DNA of 64,000 bases from Deinococcus sedimenti (GTDB lineage Bacteria > Deinococcota > Deinococci > Deinococcales > Deinococcaceae), in NCBI RefSeq assembly GCF_014648135.1, contig NZ_BMQN01000002.1:372001-436000 (forward strand), given 5' to 3'. Made by a program: the position numbers and the translations under genes. Below, one piece after another: positions 38,477 to 49,535 of the stretch (position 1 is the stretch's first letter; each line of letters starts with the position of its first letter). Below the pieces are notes generated by a model. It saw nothing but the letters and a program-made list of their open reading frames with translations. It did not search any database and was not told where the DNA came from.

Positions 38477-38638
38477 GGTGGTTCCTCCTGGGGAAAGTGG
38501 GGCTTCAGCCGCAGCTTACCCCCCACCAGAACGCGCGGGCACCCCGGAGGGTTCCACCCCTAAGAACACGTGAAGACCGCGCCACACGAAGGAAGAGGAA
38601 CCCGCAGGCTCCCCTTCACGATCAGGTCCGCCGATTCC

Positions 38639-39403
38639 TCAGAACACGATGGGTTTCAGGCCCACGCTGTCCGACCCGCACGCGACCGTCAGCACGCCGC
38701 CGTTCGGGGTGGTGGTGCAGCCCAGCGCGCGCAGGCCCGCCAGTGGGAAGATCAGGTTCTTCCCGTCCGTGGCGGGCGCCAGGGGGAGTTCCACCGCGCC
38801 CGCATCGGTCTGCGCGGCGCGCTGGCCGACCGTGACGGTCAGGGTGCCCTGATCGGCGTTCGACAGGCGGTACTTCCCGCCGCCCAGCGACGTGACCTTC
38901 ACGACGCCGACCAGATCGCTGCCCAGCACGTACGGCTGGCCCTTCACGACCCCGGCGGGCGTGGCGACCTTGACGGTGGTCGTCGAGGCCGCCACCTTGG
39001 CTGTTGGCGCGGCGTCCACGACGACCAGCGTCTCCTTCTCACCCAGCGCGCTGAGCAGCACGAAGTTCGGCGCGGCGTCCTTGACCAGCAGGACGCTGGA
39101 TTTCCCGGTGGTCTTCCAGTCCCCGGCCCGCGCGGCCAGTTTGCCCTTCACCAGCGGACGCAGGCTCGCGGCGGGCGTCTGCACGTACAGGCACACGGCG
39201 TTCACGCTGAGCTTCAGGCTCTCGGGGCAGTCCATCAGGCGGCCCTTCACGACCGAGCCCACCTCGACCGCCAGGGCACTGACGCCCCTGTTCGTGGTGG
39301 CCGAGGCGGCCGGCGCCTTGGTGGGCGTGGCAGGGGCCGTCTGGGCCAGAGACGCCGGGCCCAGCAGGGCGAGGCTCAGGGTGACACTCAGGGGAAGACG
39401 CAT
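38639..39403 (-). CDS. Hypothetical secreted protein
   Basis: 254 residues. Signal peptide MRLPLSVTLSLALLGPASLAQ, an Ala/Thr/Pro-rich linker, then a beta-rich domain with three Cys pairs spread along the chain (DCPESL, VCLYVQ, GCTTTPNGG, VACGSD). Val/Lys-rich strands such as KTTGKSSVLLVKD and KVATPAGVVKG repeat. No catalytic motif is recognised. TAGCAT (39411-39416, minus strand) sits 7 bases before ATG 39403, deciding the start over an upstream in-frame codon at 39448. Likely envelope or extracellular. Downstream of the LysR gene on the same strand but with its own promoter. Confidence 0.6.
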   Translation of the reverse strand: MRLPLSVTLSLALLGPASLAQTAPATPTKAPAASATTNRGVSALAVEVGSVVKGRLMDCPESLKLSVNAVCLYVQTPAASLRPLVKGKLAARAGDWKTTGKSSVLLVKDAAPNFVLLSALGEKETLVVVDAAPTAKVAASTTTVKVATPAGVVKGQPYVLGSDLVGVVKVTSLGGGKYRLSNADQGTLTVTVGQRAAQTDAGAVELPLAPATDGKNLIFPLAGLRALGCTTTPNGGVLTVACGSDSVGLKPIVF

Positions 39404-39480
39404 ACCCGGCATGCTAGAGCGCACGCATGAGAAACCCGGCCCCCCCATGAAGGCCGCCCCTCATGAGCAGACCCCGGTAC

Positions 39481-40368
39481 TCAGGGCCGCGCCGCCACCA
39501 GCAGCTCTGCCAGCGCCCGCACCTCCGCAGACAGCAGCGCGGCGGGCGCCGTGACCAGCGTGTGCGTGACCGTCACCGCCGGAGCCTCCAGGCCCACGCT
39601 GACCACCACCCCGGCCTGCACGTCCCGCGCGACGAACCCGGCGGGCATGATCGCCACGCCGTCCCCGGCCCGCACGCCCGCCAGCACCCCCCACAGGCTC
39701 CCCAGTTCCAGGCCCTGCGACGCCGACAGGCCCACGCCGTCCAGCAGCCGTTCGGCCTGACGGCGCACGCCGCTGCCCCGCGCGGACCACAGCAGCGTCT
39801 CGCCGCGCAGCGCGTGCGGCGCCACGTACCCCAGGCCCGCCAGCGGATGACCGGGCGGCGTGACCAGCCGCAACTGATCCTCGCCGACACGGTGCAGATC
39901 CAGGTCCTCCACCGCCCGCTGGGGCGACGTGACGATCAGCGCCGCGCCCAGCCGCCCGGCGCGGACCTCCTCGATCAGCGTCCCGGCGGGCCGCGCCACG
40001 ATCCGCAGGTGCAGCCCGGCCGTGCGGGCCCGGCGCACCAGGGCGCTGGCCTGCTCGCTCAGCGCGAACGACAGACCCACCCGCAGCGCCGCCGCCGGGC
40101 GTTGCCGCGCGCCGCTGATCTGCCCGGCGACCTCCGCGAGGTTCCGCGCGATCGCCTGCGCGTGCGGGAGCAGCCGCTCTCCCGCCTCGGTCAGGGCCAC
40201 GCCGCGCCCGTGACGGACATACAGCGGCTGCCCGAACTGCTCCTGCAGGGCGCGCAGCTGACCGCTCACGGCAGGCTGACTGAGGTTCAGGGCCTGCCCG
40301 GCGCGGCTGACGCTGCCCAGTTCCGCGACGACACTGAACGTGACGAGATGCTCCGGGTTGATCCTCAC
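39481..40368 (-). CDS. LysR-family transcriptional regulator
   Basis: 295 residues with an N-terminal winged helix-turn-helix (LVTFSVVAELGSVSRAGQAL, then NLSQPAVSGQLRALQEQFGQPLY) and a periplasmic-binding-protein-like effector domain (from about 90). The start is GTG 40368. LysR regulators often control the divergent gene; the divergent neighbour here is mnmE, 127 bases away, an unlikely target, and the next gene downstream is a secreted protein of unknown role. Effector and regulon are unknown. Confidence 0.9.
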   Translation of the reverse strand: MRINPEHLVTFSVVAELGSVSRAGQALNLSQPAVSGQLRALQEQFGQPLYVRHGRGVALTEAGERLLPHAQAIARNLAEVAGQISGARQRPAAALRVGLSFALSEQASALVRRARTAGLHLRIVARPAGTLIEEVRAGRLGAALIVTSPQRAVEDLDLHRVGEDQLRLVTPPGHPLAGLGYVAPHALRGETLLWSARGSGVRRQAERLLDGVGLSASQGLELGSLWGVLAGVRAGDGVAIMPAGFVARDVQAGVVVSVGLEAPAVTVTHTLVTAPAALLSAEVRALAELLVAARP

Positions 40369-40495
40369 GCGCCGCGCCTCACGCCCTCATGGTACCCGCG
40401 CCACCGATCGGACCGGATGTTTCTAGCCCTGGCATCATGTCGCCCGATGCGTTGGGGCACGGTGGCGCCCGGAGTGCATGCGCTACCCTGCCCGC

Positions 40496-41812
40496 GTGAC
40501 CCGCTCCGGCCTGCAAGACACCATCGCCGCCATCGCCACCGCTCCCGGCAGCGCGGGCGTGGGCATCGTGCGCGTCAGCGGCCCCCACGCACTGACCGTC
40601 GCCGACCGGGTGTTCCGGGGCCGACGCGCCCCGTCGCGCACGCCCGGCGGCCGCTTCCTGTTCGGGCACCTGCTGGACGCCAGCGGCGAGGTGCTCGACG
40701 AGGGCCTGTGCCTGATCTTCAAGGGCCCGCGCAGCTACACCGGCGAGGACGTCGCGGAACTCCAGACGCACGGCAGCCCCGCCGTCCTGGCCCGCGTCCT
40801 CCAGGCCACGTTGGACTGCGGCGCGCGCCCCGCGCGGCCCGGCGAGTTCACGCTGCGCGCGTACCTGAGTGGCCGCCTGGACCTCGCGCAGGCCGAGGCG
40901 GTCCTGAACCTCATCGAGGCGCAGACCGACACCGCCCGCCGTCAGGCGACCCTGGGCCTCAGCGGGGCGCTGGGCGACCGCGTGGACGGCGTCGCGCGCG
41001 GCGTGACCCGCACCCTGGCCGCCATCCAGGCCCTGCTGGACTACCCCGAAGAGGGCGTGCCGGACGAGGACCGCACCCTTCCGCTGGCGCAGGCCGAATC
41101 GGACCTGCGGGACCTGCTGGCGTCCGCGCGGGCGGGGCAGGTCGCCACGCGCGGCGCGCGACTGGCCCTGATCGGGCGGCCCAACGCGGGCAAGAGCAGC
41201 CTCCTGAACGCCCTGCTGGGCTTTGAACGCAGCATCGTCACGCCCATCGCCGGGACCACCCGCGACTACCTGGAAGCCGCCGTGGAACTCGCCGGGGTGC
41301 CCGTCACGTTGGTGGACACGGCGGGCATCCGCGAGACCGGGGACGCCATCGAGGCCGCCGGGGTGCGGCAGGCATTGAGCCTCGCGGGCGCTGCCGATCT
41401 GGTCCTGGCGCTGGAGGACGGCAGCGCCCCCCGCGAGGCCCTGCCCGCCGACCTGAGCGGCGCCCGCGTCATCCACGTCCGCACGAAAGCCGACCTGCCG
41501 GACGCGTGGACCGACCCGGCCGCGCTGAACGTCAGCGCCGTGACCGGCTCGGGCCTCCCCGCGCTGCGGGACGCGATCCAGGCGGCGCTGCTGGGCGACA
41601 CCGCGCGCGGCGAGGCGTGGCTGACCACCGAACGGCAGGCCGACGCCGCCCGCCGCGCCCTGGCGCACATCCAGGCCGCGCAGACCCTCCCGGACGACCT
41701 GGCCGGGTACGAACTGGAAGAAGCCCTGCGCGCCCTGGCCGAACTGACCGGCCGGGACGTGCAGGAGGACGTCGTGGACGCCGTGTTCCGCAACTTCTGC
41801 GTCGGGAAGTAG
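40496..41812 (+). CDS. mnmE: tRNA uridine-5-carboxymethylaminomethyl GTPase MnmE
   Basis: 438 residues. MnmE with MnmG makes cmnm5 or nm5 groups at wobble U34. N-terminal folate-binding domain ([20 protein letters not shown]), helical domain, inserted G domain with GRPNAGKSS (227-235), GTTRD, DTAGI and a C-terminal FCVGK carrying the catalytic Cys. The start is GTG 40496, set by TACCCT (40484-40489) 6 bases upstream; ATG-less codons further upstream precede the promoter. The split MnmC genes at 3.5-5.2 kb act later on the same base. Confidence 0.95.
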   Translation: MTRSGLQDTIAAIATAPGSAGVGIVRVSGPHALTVADRVFRGRRAPSRTPGGRFLFGHLLDASGEVLDEGLCLIFKGPRSYTGEDVAELQTHGSPAVLARVLQATLDCGARPARPGEFTLRAYLSGRLDLAQAEAVLNLIEAQTDTARRQATLGLSGALGDRVDGVARGVTRTLAAIQALLDYPEEGVPDEDRTLPLAQAESDLRDLLASARAGQVATRGARLALIGRPNAGKSSLLNALLGFERSIVTPIAGTTRDYLEAAVELAGVPVTLVDTAGIRETGDAIEAAGVRQALSLAGAADLVLALEDGSAPREALPADLSGARVIHVRTKADLPDAWTDPAALNVSAVTGSGLPALRDAIQAALLGDTARGEAWLTTERQADAARRALAHIQAAQTLPDDLAGYELEEALRALAELTGRDVQEDVVDAVFRNFCVGK

Positions 41813-42148
41813 CACGTGGGCCAGACAGACGTGTTCGTCATGGCCAGGCAGAGCGAGTGAATGTTGCGCAGCAGGACGGAGCATGGAGGCGTCAGACGTC
41901 TGTTGCGTTGACAGCAGAAGTCAGAGGTCTCGAGGGCATCCCTTTAGAGCTCTGAATCGAGCGGATTTCCACAGTTGCGCTGCGGAGCGAGCACCTGAGA
42001 AAGCCGGCGATTGGACGGGGAGTTGAAGGGCGTGGTGTTGGTCCTGAAACTGAACACCGCGGTGACGCCGTGAATCGGAGAAACGATCTGGGTGAGCGGC
42101 GCCACTGCGGCCCACTCACCCGGATGCCCGCTCCTTGACTGGGTGGGA
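41813..42148. other. 336-base non-coding gap with a family 2 repeat
   Basis: No convincing ORF. The central part (about 41919-42030) is a copy of dispersed repeat family 2. The remainder is unremarkable, with no clear terminator after mnmE. Confidence 0.5.
41919..42030 (+). repeat. Dispersed hairpin repeat, family 2, copy 2
   Basis: Shares with 47079-47161, in the same order, TCAGAGGT(C/A)TCGAG, CTCTGAATCGAGC, GCGAGCACC, GAGAA and TTGGA. The hairpin arms TCAGAGGTCT and AGAGCTCTGA pair at 9 of 10 positions. Confidence 0.65.
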
Positions 42149-42571
42149 TCAGGTGGGGGAGGCGGTCTGTTGCGCCAGCCACTGCGGATCCGGAGCGACG
42201 AATTCCAGCAGTTCGACCGTCACGCCGTCGGGAGCCTGAAGCTGCACGCGTTTCTGCCCCCAGGGCTCTGTGGTGACTGGCAGGACGAAGCTCAGACCGG
42301 CCTGTTCCAGACGGCGGGCGTCGGCTTCGACGTCCGGGACGATCAGGGCCAGCATGACCCCGGAGGTCTGCTGCCGACTGAGGTCAGGTCCGGCCGCCGG
42401 GTGCCCCTGGCGTAGCAGGTCGAGGTGCAGGCCGGGCAGGTCCGGGTGCTGCAGGCTGACGAACCAGTCCAGTTCGGCGGTGGGGGAAAAGCCGAAGTGC
42501 TCGCGGTAGAAGTGGGCGCTGACGACGGGGTCGGCGCTGAGGACAGTGATGCTCAGGGCGGTCAATGACAT
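42149..42571 (-). CDS. VOC-family (glyoxalase-like) protein
   Basis: 140 residues forming one vicinal-oxygen-chelate module: LTALSITVLSADPVVSAHFY, DWFVSLQHPDLPGLHLDLL, LALIVPDVEADARRLEQAG and a final DGVTVELLEFV with the metal-ligand Glu. Such proteins are glyoxalases, dioxygenases or antibiotic-binding proteins. SD GGAGGTGAG precedes ATG 42571. It is divergent from a TetR regulator with a palindromic site in between, so TetR probably controls it, possibly in response to a small toxic compound. Confidence 0.85.
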   Translation of the reverse strand: MSLTALSITVLSADPVVSAHFYREHFGFSPTAELDWFVSLQHPDLPGLHLDLLRQGHPAAGPDLSRQQTSGVMLALIVPDVEADARRLEQAGLSFVLPVTTEPWGQKRVQLQAPDGVTVELLEFVAPDPQWLAQQTASPT

Positions 42572-42593
42572 ACTCACCTCCAGATAAGAACAG

Positions 42594-42607
42594 TCATACC
42601 GGTACGA
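42594..42607. promoter_or_regulatory. Candidate TetR operator between the VOC gene and tetR
   Basis: TCATACCGGTACGA is a near-perfect palindrome around TACCGGTA, located 4 bases upstream of the tetR -10 box TAGCAT (42611-42616). Binding would cover both divergent promoters. Confidence 0.5.
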
Positions 42608-42623
42608 GTGTAGCATGTCGGTG

Positions 42624-43199
42624 ATGCGACAGAATCCTGCCCGCCGCGCGGCCCTGCTGGACGCCGCTCTCACCCTGCTGGCCACGAAAGGCTCAGCCGC
42701 CCTGAGTTACCGCACCCTGGACGAGACCGCCTCCCTGCCCGTCGGCACCGCCGTGAACTACTTCCGCACCCGGGCCGACCTGCTGCTTCAGGTCACGCGC
42801 CACGTCCTGAACCGGCTGAGCCCCGACCCACAGGTCCTGGCGGCCGCACTGCACCACCCGCACCCGACTCGGCACGCTGCTGTCCTCCAGCATCTGCTGG
42901 AGCGCATGCAGCGGGAACGCGACGCCACCCTGGCCCTGCTGGAACTGCGCCTGCTGGCCCGGCGACACCCGGAGCTTCAGGACGCCTTCCGCGCCACCCT
43001 GCACGAGAACCTGACCCTAAGCCGGCAGTTCAGTGAAACGCAGGGCTTCACGCAGAGCGACGAGGAGTTCCTGATGGGCTACCTGCTGCTCAGCGGGTTC
43101 GTGTTTGAGGAGTTGACCCTTCCCGGCCTGCTGCCGCCAGAACTCGGGACGCGACTGATCCAGATGCTGACGGCACCGGCCCCGGATCAGCCCGGCTGA
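42624..43199 (+). CDS. TetR-family transcriptional regulator
   Basis: 191 residues from ATG 42624, 7 bases after TAGCAT. The ATG at 42615 overlaps that box and is rejected. N-terminal helix-turn-helix ARRAALLDAALTLLATKGSA, then LDETASLPVGTAVNYFRTRA, in classic TetR layout, and a helical ligand-binding C-terminal part. It is expected to repress itself and the divergent VOC gene through the palindrome at 42594-42607. The ligand is unknown. Confidence 0.9.
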   Translation: MRQNPARRAALLDAALTLLATKGSAALSYRTLDETASLPVGTAVNYFRTRADLLLQVTRHVLNRLSPDPQVLAAALHHPHPTRHAAVLQHLLERMQRERDATLALLELRLLARRHPELQDAFRATLHENLTLSRQFSETQGFTQSDEEFLMGYLLLSGFVFEELTLPGLLPPELGTRLIQMLTAPAPDQPG

Positions 43200-43258
43200 C
43201 CCGGCCAGAGCCGTGGTGGTCCAGGGGACGGGCTGCTGGAGAGAGGCGTGGCTCGAGC

Positions 43259-43858
43259 CTAGCGCAGTCTGCCCAGGCTCTTGCGGATCAGGCTGTCGGC
43301 GCTCAGGTCGGGGTCGGCGGAGAGGAGTTCGGCGACCACGCCGCGCACCTGCGCCTCGCGGAACCCCAGGGCGAGGAGGGCGTCCACGGCGTCGCGTCCG
43401 GCGGTGCTCGTGACCCGCGCGGCCTTCGCGCCGCCCCCTGCTGCGGGCGCGGCGAGGTGCTCGGGGATCTTCCCCTGGAGTTCAAGCACGAGCCGTTCGG
43501 CGGTTTTCTTCCCGACGCCGCTGACGCTGGACAGGAGTTTCACGTCCCCGCCGAGCAGTCCGGCGGCCAGGGCGCTGACGGGCATGGCGGACAGCAGCGC
43601 CAGTGCCAGCTTGGGGCCGACGCCGCTGACGCTGGTCAGCAGGTCGAACACGCGGACGCTGTCGGCGTCGTGGAAGCCGAACAGCAGCTGGGCGTCCTCG
43701 CGGACGATGAAGCGGGTGTTCAGTTCGGCGGTCTCGCCGACGGTCAGTTTGCCGAGGGTGCTGACGGGGCACTGGACCTCGTAGCCGACGCCGCCCGCGA
43801 CGACCACGGCGCTGTGCTCTCGGATTTCCCGGACGGTGCCGGACAGGTAGGCGATCAT
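43259..43858 (-). CDS. ruvA: Holliday junction branch migration protein RuvA
   Basis: 199 residues. RuvA tetramers bind Holliday junctions and load RuvB. N-terminal OB fold MIAYLSGTVREIREHSAVVV, two helix-hairpin-helix motifs (LLTSVSGVGPKLALALLS and LSSVSGVGKKTAERLVLEL), a flexible Ala/Gly linker, and a C-terminal domain DALLALGFREAQVRGVVAEL for RuvB contact. TAGAAT (43866-43871, minus strand) lies 7 bases before the ATG; GGAGG also occurs there, so both leaderless and SD starts are possible. ruvB and ruvC are not adjacent. Convergent with tetR. Confidence 0.95.
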   Translation of the reverse strand: MIAYLSGTVREIREHSAVVVAGGVGYEVQCPVSTLGKLTVGETAELNTRFIVREDAQLLFGFHDADSVRVFDLLTSVSGVGPKLALALLSAMPVSALAAGLLGGDVKLLSSVSGVGKKTAERLVLELQGKIPEHLAAPAAGGGAKAARVTSTAGRDAVDALLALGFREAQVRGVVAELLSADPDLSADSLIRKSLGRLR

Positions 43859-43900
43859 TGCCTCCATTCTACATTCCGCTGTGAACAGAATGCGGGTGTG

Positions 43901-44057
43901 ATACGGACTCCGGTTGAAAGGTGTGCAAAAACGTTCAACCCGAGCAGACTCGCAGAGCTGCGCAGCAGAGCGAGTAAGAGAGAAACGCCCCTCCGGGCGT
44001 GGAGTTGGCAATCCGGTGTCGTTCCGGGTTGTGAACGAAACAGACGGAATCCGTATA
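43901..44057 (+). repeat. Dispersed repeat, family 1, copy 2
   Basis: About 157 bases, same family and orientation as 16563-16707. The ends ATACGGACTCCG and CGGAATCCGTATA form an imperfect terminal inverted repeat. It carries a 10-15 base insertion in the middle relative to copy 1. It fills the gap between ruvA and the GNAT gene. Confidence 0.75.
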
Positions 44058-44116
44058 GGGCAGGTTCGCACCACTCAGAACGGCCTCTGCACGACCGATG
44101 TGCTGCACTGTGGAGC

Positions 44117-44734
44117 ATGTTCACCCTGCGCCCCGCCCGCGAGACCGACCGCGCCGCGCTGTACCGCATCTGCCTGCAGACCGGCGCGAGCGGCGAGGAC
44201 GCCACCCACCTGTACGCCGACCCCCTGATCCTGGGGCATGTGTACGCCGGGCCGTACCTGACGCACGCGCCGGACTTCGCGTTCGTGCTGGAGGAACAGG
44301 TCAGCGGCGAGGTGATGGGCTACGTCCTGGGCGTGCCCGACACCGAGGCCTTCGAGGCGACCCTGGAACGCGCGTGGTGGCCGCCTCTGCGTGAGCTGTA
44401 CCCCGACCCGGCCGGCATTCCGCGTGAGGACCGCACGCTCGACCAGCGGATCGCGGGCCTGATCCACCACCCGCCCCGCGCGCCGCAGGCCGTGTTGAGC
44501 GGGTACCCGGCGCACCTGCACATCGACCTGCTGCCTGCCGCGCAGGGCGGAGGACGCGGCCGGGCGCTGATGACCAAGCTGCTGGACGCCCTGCGCGCGG
44601 CTGGCGTGCGCGGCGTGCACCTCGGCGTGGGCGAGTCGAACGTCCGCGCGCAGGGCTTCTACCGGCACCTGGGCTTCCAGGAACTGAGCCGCGCGCCCGG
44701 GAGCGTGACCTTCGGCCTGACCCTGAACCCGTGA
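44117..44734 (+). CDS. GNAT-family N-acetyltransferase
   Basis: 205 residues. GNAT signatures: TLRPARETDRAALYRICLQT at the start, FAFVLEEQVSGEVMGYVLGV, the acetyl-CoA motif AAQGGGRGRALMTKLLDAL (Q/R-x-x-G-x-G/A), and VHLGVGESNVRAQGFYRHLGF. The middle (WWPPLRELYPDP, GLIHHPPRAP) resembles acetyltransferases of the O-GlcNAcase-associated type. Substrate unknown. It has no clear -10 in the usual place (TGCACT, 7 bases upstream, lacks the conserved A). A family 1 repeat precedes it. Confidence 0.88.
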   Translation: MFTLRPARETDRAALYRICLQTGASGEDATHLYADPLILGHVYAGPYLTHAPDFAFVLEEQVSGEVMGYVLGVPDTEAFEATLERAWWPPLRELYPDPAGIPREDRTLDQRIAGLIHHPPRAPQAVLSGYPAHLHIDLLPAAQGGGRGRALMTKLLDALRAAGVRGVHLGVGESNVRAQGFYRHLGFQELSRAPGSVTFGLTLNP

Positions 44735-44807
44735 CCGCATGCCCTGTCTGGACAGACGGAGCGTGCCGCACGCCACCGGGCGCATTCTCACCCGGCCCGC
44801 AGCGGGG

Positions 44808-44813
44808 TACACT
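44808..44813 (+). promoter_or_regulatory. -10 box upstream of the metG leader ORF
   Basis: TACACT, 7 bases before ATG 44821. It fits the leaderless promoter pattern of this window. Confidence 0.5.
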
Positions 44814-44820
44814 GGCGGTC

Positions 44821-44862
44821 ATGCCCGGGAGACCCGCCATGCGAATGCCCCCGCGACCCTGA
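44821..44862 (+). CDS. Putative 13-residue leader peptide of metG
   Basis: A leaderless-type ORF of 13 codons, MPGRPAMRMPPRP. Three of 13 codons are Met, including a Met-Arg-Met cluster, and the gene downstream is methionyl-tRNA synthetase. A 13-bp hairpin (44881-44913) follows 18 bases after the stop, and a second -10 box TATCCT (44944-44949) lies after it. Ribosome stalling at Met codons could shift this hairpin, a classical attenuation layout. There is no U-run, and the peptide could be chance. Confidence 0.35.
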   Translation: MPGRPAMRMPPRP

Positions 44863-44880
44863 CCGACCGTCAGGAGCCGC

Positions 44881-44913
44881 GCGGGGCGTTCCGGTTCAGA
44901 CGGGACGCCCCGC
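44881..44913 (+). terminator. Hairpin in the metG leader
   Basis: GCGGGGCGTTCCG (44881-44893) pairs with CGGGACGCCCCGC (44901-44913), 12 of 13 Watson-Crick with one wobble, 7-base loop. No T-run follows, so the terminator role is uncertain. Confidence 0.5.
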
Positions 44914-45002
44914 CCGCCATTTCACGCCCCCGCCCGCAGCCCGTATCCTGAACCGGTTGCCCCCGGCGCAGCCCACCGCGCCGACGGGAAGGAAGGACGC
45001 CC

Positions 45003-47003
<2,001 letters not shown>

Positions 47004-47078
47004 GCTGGCCTCAGACTGACCCGCACCGCCGCCCGCGCGCCCCCACGCGCCGGGCGGCGTTCACGTTGCATGGGCGGA

Positions 47079-47161
47079 ATTCAGAGGTATCGAGCGGCCT
47101 CCTCAATACCTCTGAATCGAGCAGAGCGAGCACCAGAGAAGGGGAGCGGTTGGAAGTGGAG
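47079..47161 (+). repeat. Dispersed hairpin repeat, family 2, copy 3
   Basis: ATTCAGAGGTAT (47079-47090) and ATACCTCTGAAT (47106-47117) form a perfect 12-bp stem, followed by TCGAGCAGAGCGAGCACCAGAG, shared in large part with the copy at 41919-42030. It lies between metG and rapZ. The rest of that 250-base gap shows only the rapZ promoter. Confidence 0.65.
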
Positions 47162-47253
47162 CCCTGGGATGTAGTGGCCCCAGGGTGGAACTGGAAACCG
47201 CTGATGACGGTCCCGTCACGGGCGCACGTGCAGCGCCGGGCTACACTGCACCC

Positions 47254-48099
47254 ATGCCGTTTGTTGTCGTGTCCGGTCTGTCCGGCAGTGGAAAAAGCAC
47301 CGCGCTGCGAACCCTGGAGGACGCCGGGTTCTTCATCACGGACAACCTCCCGCCGGAACTCTGGGGCGCGATGCATGACCTCGTGGGGGCGCGCGGCCTG
47401 CGCTGCGTCGCGATCAGCGCCGACGCCCGCACCCGCGAGTTCCTCAGCGCCCTGGACGACAGCTACCTGCGCCTGTCCCGCCGCCGCGACGACCTGCGCG
47501 TCCTGTTCCTCGAGGCGAACGACGACGTCCTGCTTAAACGCTACAACTTCACCCGACGAGAACACCCGCTGGGCGAGAACCTGATGTTCGACTTCGCCCG
47601 CGAACGCGAACTGCTCGCCCCGCTGCGCGCCATTGCCGACACGGTCATCGACACCACCAACCTCAGCGCCAAGGAACTCGCCACGAAGGTCCTGCGCGTC
47701 TTCCGGCTGGAACACGACTTCCACCTGCGCCTGATGTCCTTCGGCTTCAAGCACGCCCCACCCCGCGACGCCGACCTGGTGCTCGACGTGCGCAGCCTCC
47801 CCAACCCCTACTACGACCCGGAACTGCGCCCCCGCACCGGCCTGGACCCCCAGGTGTCCGCCTACGCCTTCCACGGCGAGGCCAGCGAGCAGTTCTACGC
47901 GGACCTGCGCGACTTCGTGCGCGTCGCCGCCGAACGCGCCCGCGCCAGCGGCCGCCACGGCTACACCGTCGCCATCGGCTGCACCGGTGGGCAGCACCGC
48001 AGCGTCGCCGTCGCCTCGCGCCTCGCGCAGGACCTGAAGGACCTGCACGTCGATATCATGGACCACCGCGACATGAAAGAACACGACCCCCATGAGTGA
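47254..48099 (+). CDS. rapZ: RapZ-like P-loop nucleotide-binding protein
   Basis: 281 residues. N-terminal P-loop GLSGSGKST (8-16), then [20 protein letters not shown], typical of RapZ/YvcJ, and the C-terminal signature [18 protein letters not shown] with the [12 protein letters not shown] ending. In enterobacteria RapZ controls GlmS through small RNAs; in Gram-positives YvcJ is a GTPase/ATPase encoded next to yvcK, as here. TACACT (47242-47247) lies 6 bases before ATG 47254. It overlaps yvcK by 8 bases, a coupled pair. Confidence 0.93.
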   Translation: MPFVVVSGLSGSGKSTALRTLEDAGFFITDNLPPELWGAMHDLVGARGLRCVAISADARTREFLSALDDSYLRLSRRRDDLRVLFLEANDDVLLKRYNFTRREHPLGENLMFDFARERELLAPLRAIADTVIDTTNLSAKELATKVLRVFRLEHDFHLRLMSFGFKHAPPRDADLVLDVRSLPNPYYDPELRPRTGLDPQVSAYAFHGEASEQFYADLRDFVRVAAERARASGRHGYTVAIGCTGGQHRSVAVASRLAQDLKDLHVDIMDHRDMKEHDPHE

Positions 48100-49471
48100 C
48101 CCGCCGCTCCCTCAGCGCGCGACCCGGCCCGGACCAGCCGGGGCGTCCCGGCGCGCCGACCTGCTCCAGCGCGGCCAGCTGGCCGGCCGCCGCGCGCGCA
48201 TGTGGATGTCGCCCGGGCTGGGCGTCAAACGCTGGCTGGCGCTGTTCGTCATCTGCACCCTGATCGGCGCGGTCGGCGTGCTGCACTTCACGTGGACCGG
48301 CCCGCTGCACTTCACCGCCACCCGCTGGATCCTCTGGGTGAACGCCCTGATCCGGCCCGAGGTCATGCCGCTGTACGTGGGCGGCGTCGTGCTGATGATC
48401 CTGGCCCTCACAGGCGCCCTGTGGAGCATCATGATGCTCAACCGCTCCGTCCTGAGTGGCACCGGCACCGCCCCCGGTCAGGCCGTGGACCTGATGTACC
48501 AGAACCGCCACCTCGCGCGCGGACCGCGCATCGTGACGCTCGGCGGCGGCACCGGCATGTCCAACCTGCTGTCTGGCCTGCGGGTGCACACCGGGAACAC
48601 CACCGCCATCGTCACCGTCGCCGACGACGGCGGCAGCAGCGGCCGCCTGCGCCAGTCGCTGGACATGATCGCTCCCGGTGACCTCACGGACTGCTACGCG
48701 GCGCTGAGCGACAGCCCCGTCATGGCCCGCCTCCTCCTGCACCGCTTCCAGCGTGGCGACGGCATCGAGGGGCACACCTTCGGGAACCTGATGCTCGCCA
48801 CGCTCAGCGAGCAGGAAGGCAGCCTCAGCGAGGCCATGCTGGACATCCACGAGGTGCTGCGCATCCGCGGCCACGTGTACCCCGCCACCACCCAGCCCGT
48901 CACCCTAGTCGCCCATCTGAGTGACGGCCGGACCATCCGCGGCGAGAGTCAGTTCGCGCAGCAGGTCGGCGCCGCCCGCATCGGGCACGTGACCCTGGAC
49001 CCACCCGACCTGCCCGCCCTGCCCGAGGTGCGCCAGGCCATCCGCGACGCGGACCAGATCGTGCTGGGCCCCGGCAGTCTGTACACCAGCATCATTCCGG
49101 CGCTGCTTGTACCGGGGGTCGCGCAGGAACTCCGGCAGACGACCGCCCCCCTGATCTACGTGGCCAGCCTGATGACCGAACCCGGCGAGACCGACGACCT
49201 GACCTTGGAAGGCCACGTGCAGGCCATCACCCGCCACCTGGGCCGCGCCCCCGACTGCGTGCTCGTGAACAACGCCGTTCCGGCCCGCGCCATCATCGAC
49301 CGCTACGCCGCTGAGGGCGCGCACCTCCTGAGCCTCAGCGGGGCCAGCCGCGACCTGCGGGGCCGCAGCGTGATCCTGCCCCTGCTGCACCCCGGACAGG
49401 CCCGGCACGACCCGGCCGCCCTGGCGCAGGCCCTGCTGTACGCCGCGCCCCGCCGCGACCAGACGAGCTGA
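48092..49471 (+). CDS. yvcK: YvcK/CofD-like gluconeogenesis factor with N-terminal membrane domain
   Basis: 459 residues. The C-terminal 330 residues are a YvcK domain: [74 protein letters not shown] and [14 protein letters not shown]. YvcK binds UDP-sugars and is needed for wall synthesis under gluconeogenic growth. Before it lie two membrane helices ([36 protein letters not shown]) that YvcK of Bacillus lacks, so the protein is probably membrane-anchored. The ATG is inside the end of rapZ. The third gene of the usual cluster, whiA, is absent. A bidirectional hairpin follows. Confidence 0.92.
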   Translation: MSDPPLPQRATRPGPAGASRRADLLQRGQLAGRRARMWMSPGLGVKRWLALFVICTLIGAVGVLHFTWTGPLHFTATRWILWVNALIRPEVMPLYVGGVVLMILALTGALWSIMMLNRSVLSGTGTAPGQAVDLMYQNRHLARGPRIVTLGGGTGMSNLLSGLRVHTGNTTAIVTVADDGGSSGRLRQSLDMIAPGDLTDCYAALSDSPVMARLLLHRFQRGDGIEGHTFGNLMLATLSEQEGSLSEAMLDIHEVLRIRGHVYPATTQPVTLVAHLSDGRTIRGESQFAQQVGAARIGHVTLDPPDLPALPEVRQAIRDADQIVLGPGSLYTSIIPALLVPGVAQELRQTTAPLIYVASLMTEPGETDDLTLEGHVQAITRHLGRAPDCVLVNNAVPARAIIDRYAAEGAHLLSLSGASRDLRGRSVILPLLHPGQARHDPAALAQALLYAAPRRDQTS

Positions 49472-49491
49472 ACACCGCGAGTAACCACGAC

Positions 49492-49522
49492 GCAGGGCGA
49501 CCCCAGAAGGTGGTCGCCCTGC
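49492..49522. terminator. Bidirectional hairpin after yvcK
   Basis: Perfect 11-bp stem GCAGGGCGACC (49492-49502) with GGTCGCCCTGC (49512-49522), 9-base loop, between the stops of yvcK and the convergent gene at 49536. Confidence 0.65.
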
Positions 49523-49535
49523 CGTGCAACGTGAC

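Noticed and set aside
43874..43890. Possible RDRM upstream of ruvA
   Set aside because: On the minus strand TTCTGTTCACAGCGGAA matches the recalled consensus at only about 10 of 17 positions and is not centred on the promoter as in ddrA. Too weak to call.
44735..45002. T-box or S-box element before metG
   Set aside because: No T-box bulge sequence or SAM-riboswitch core is visible; only a short ORF and one hairpin.
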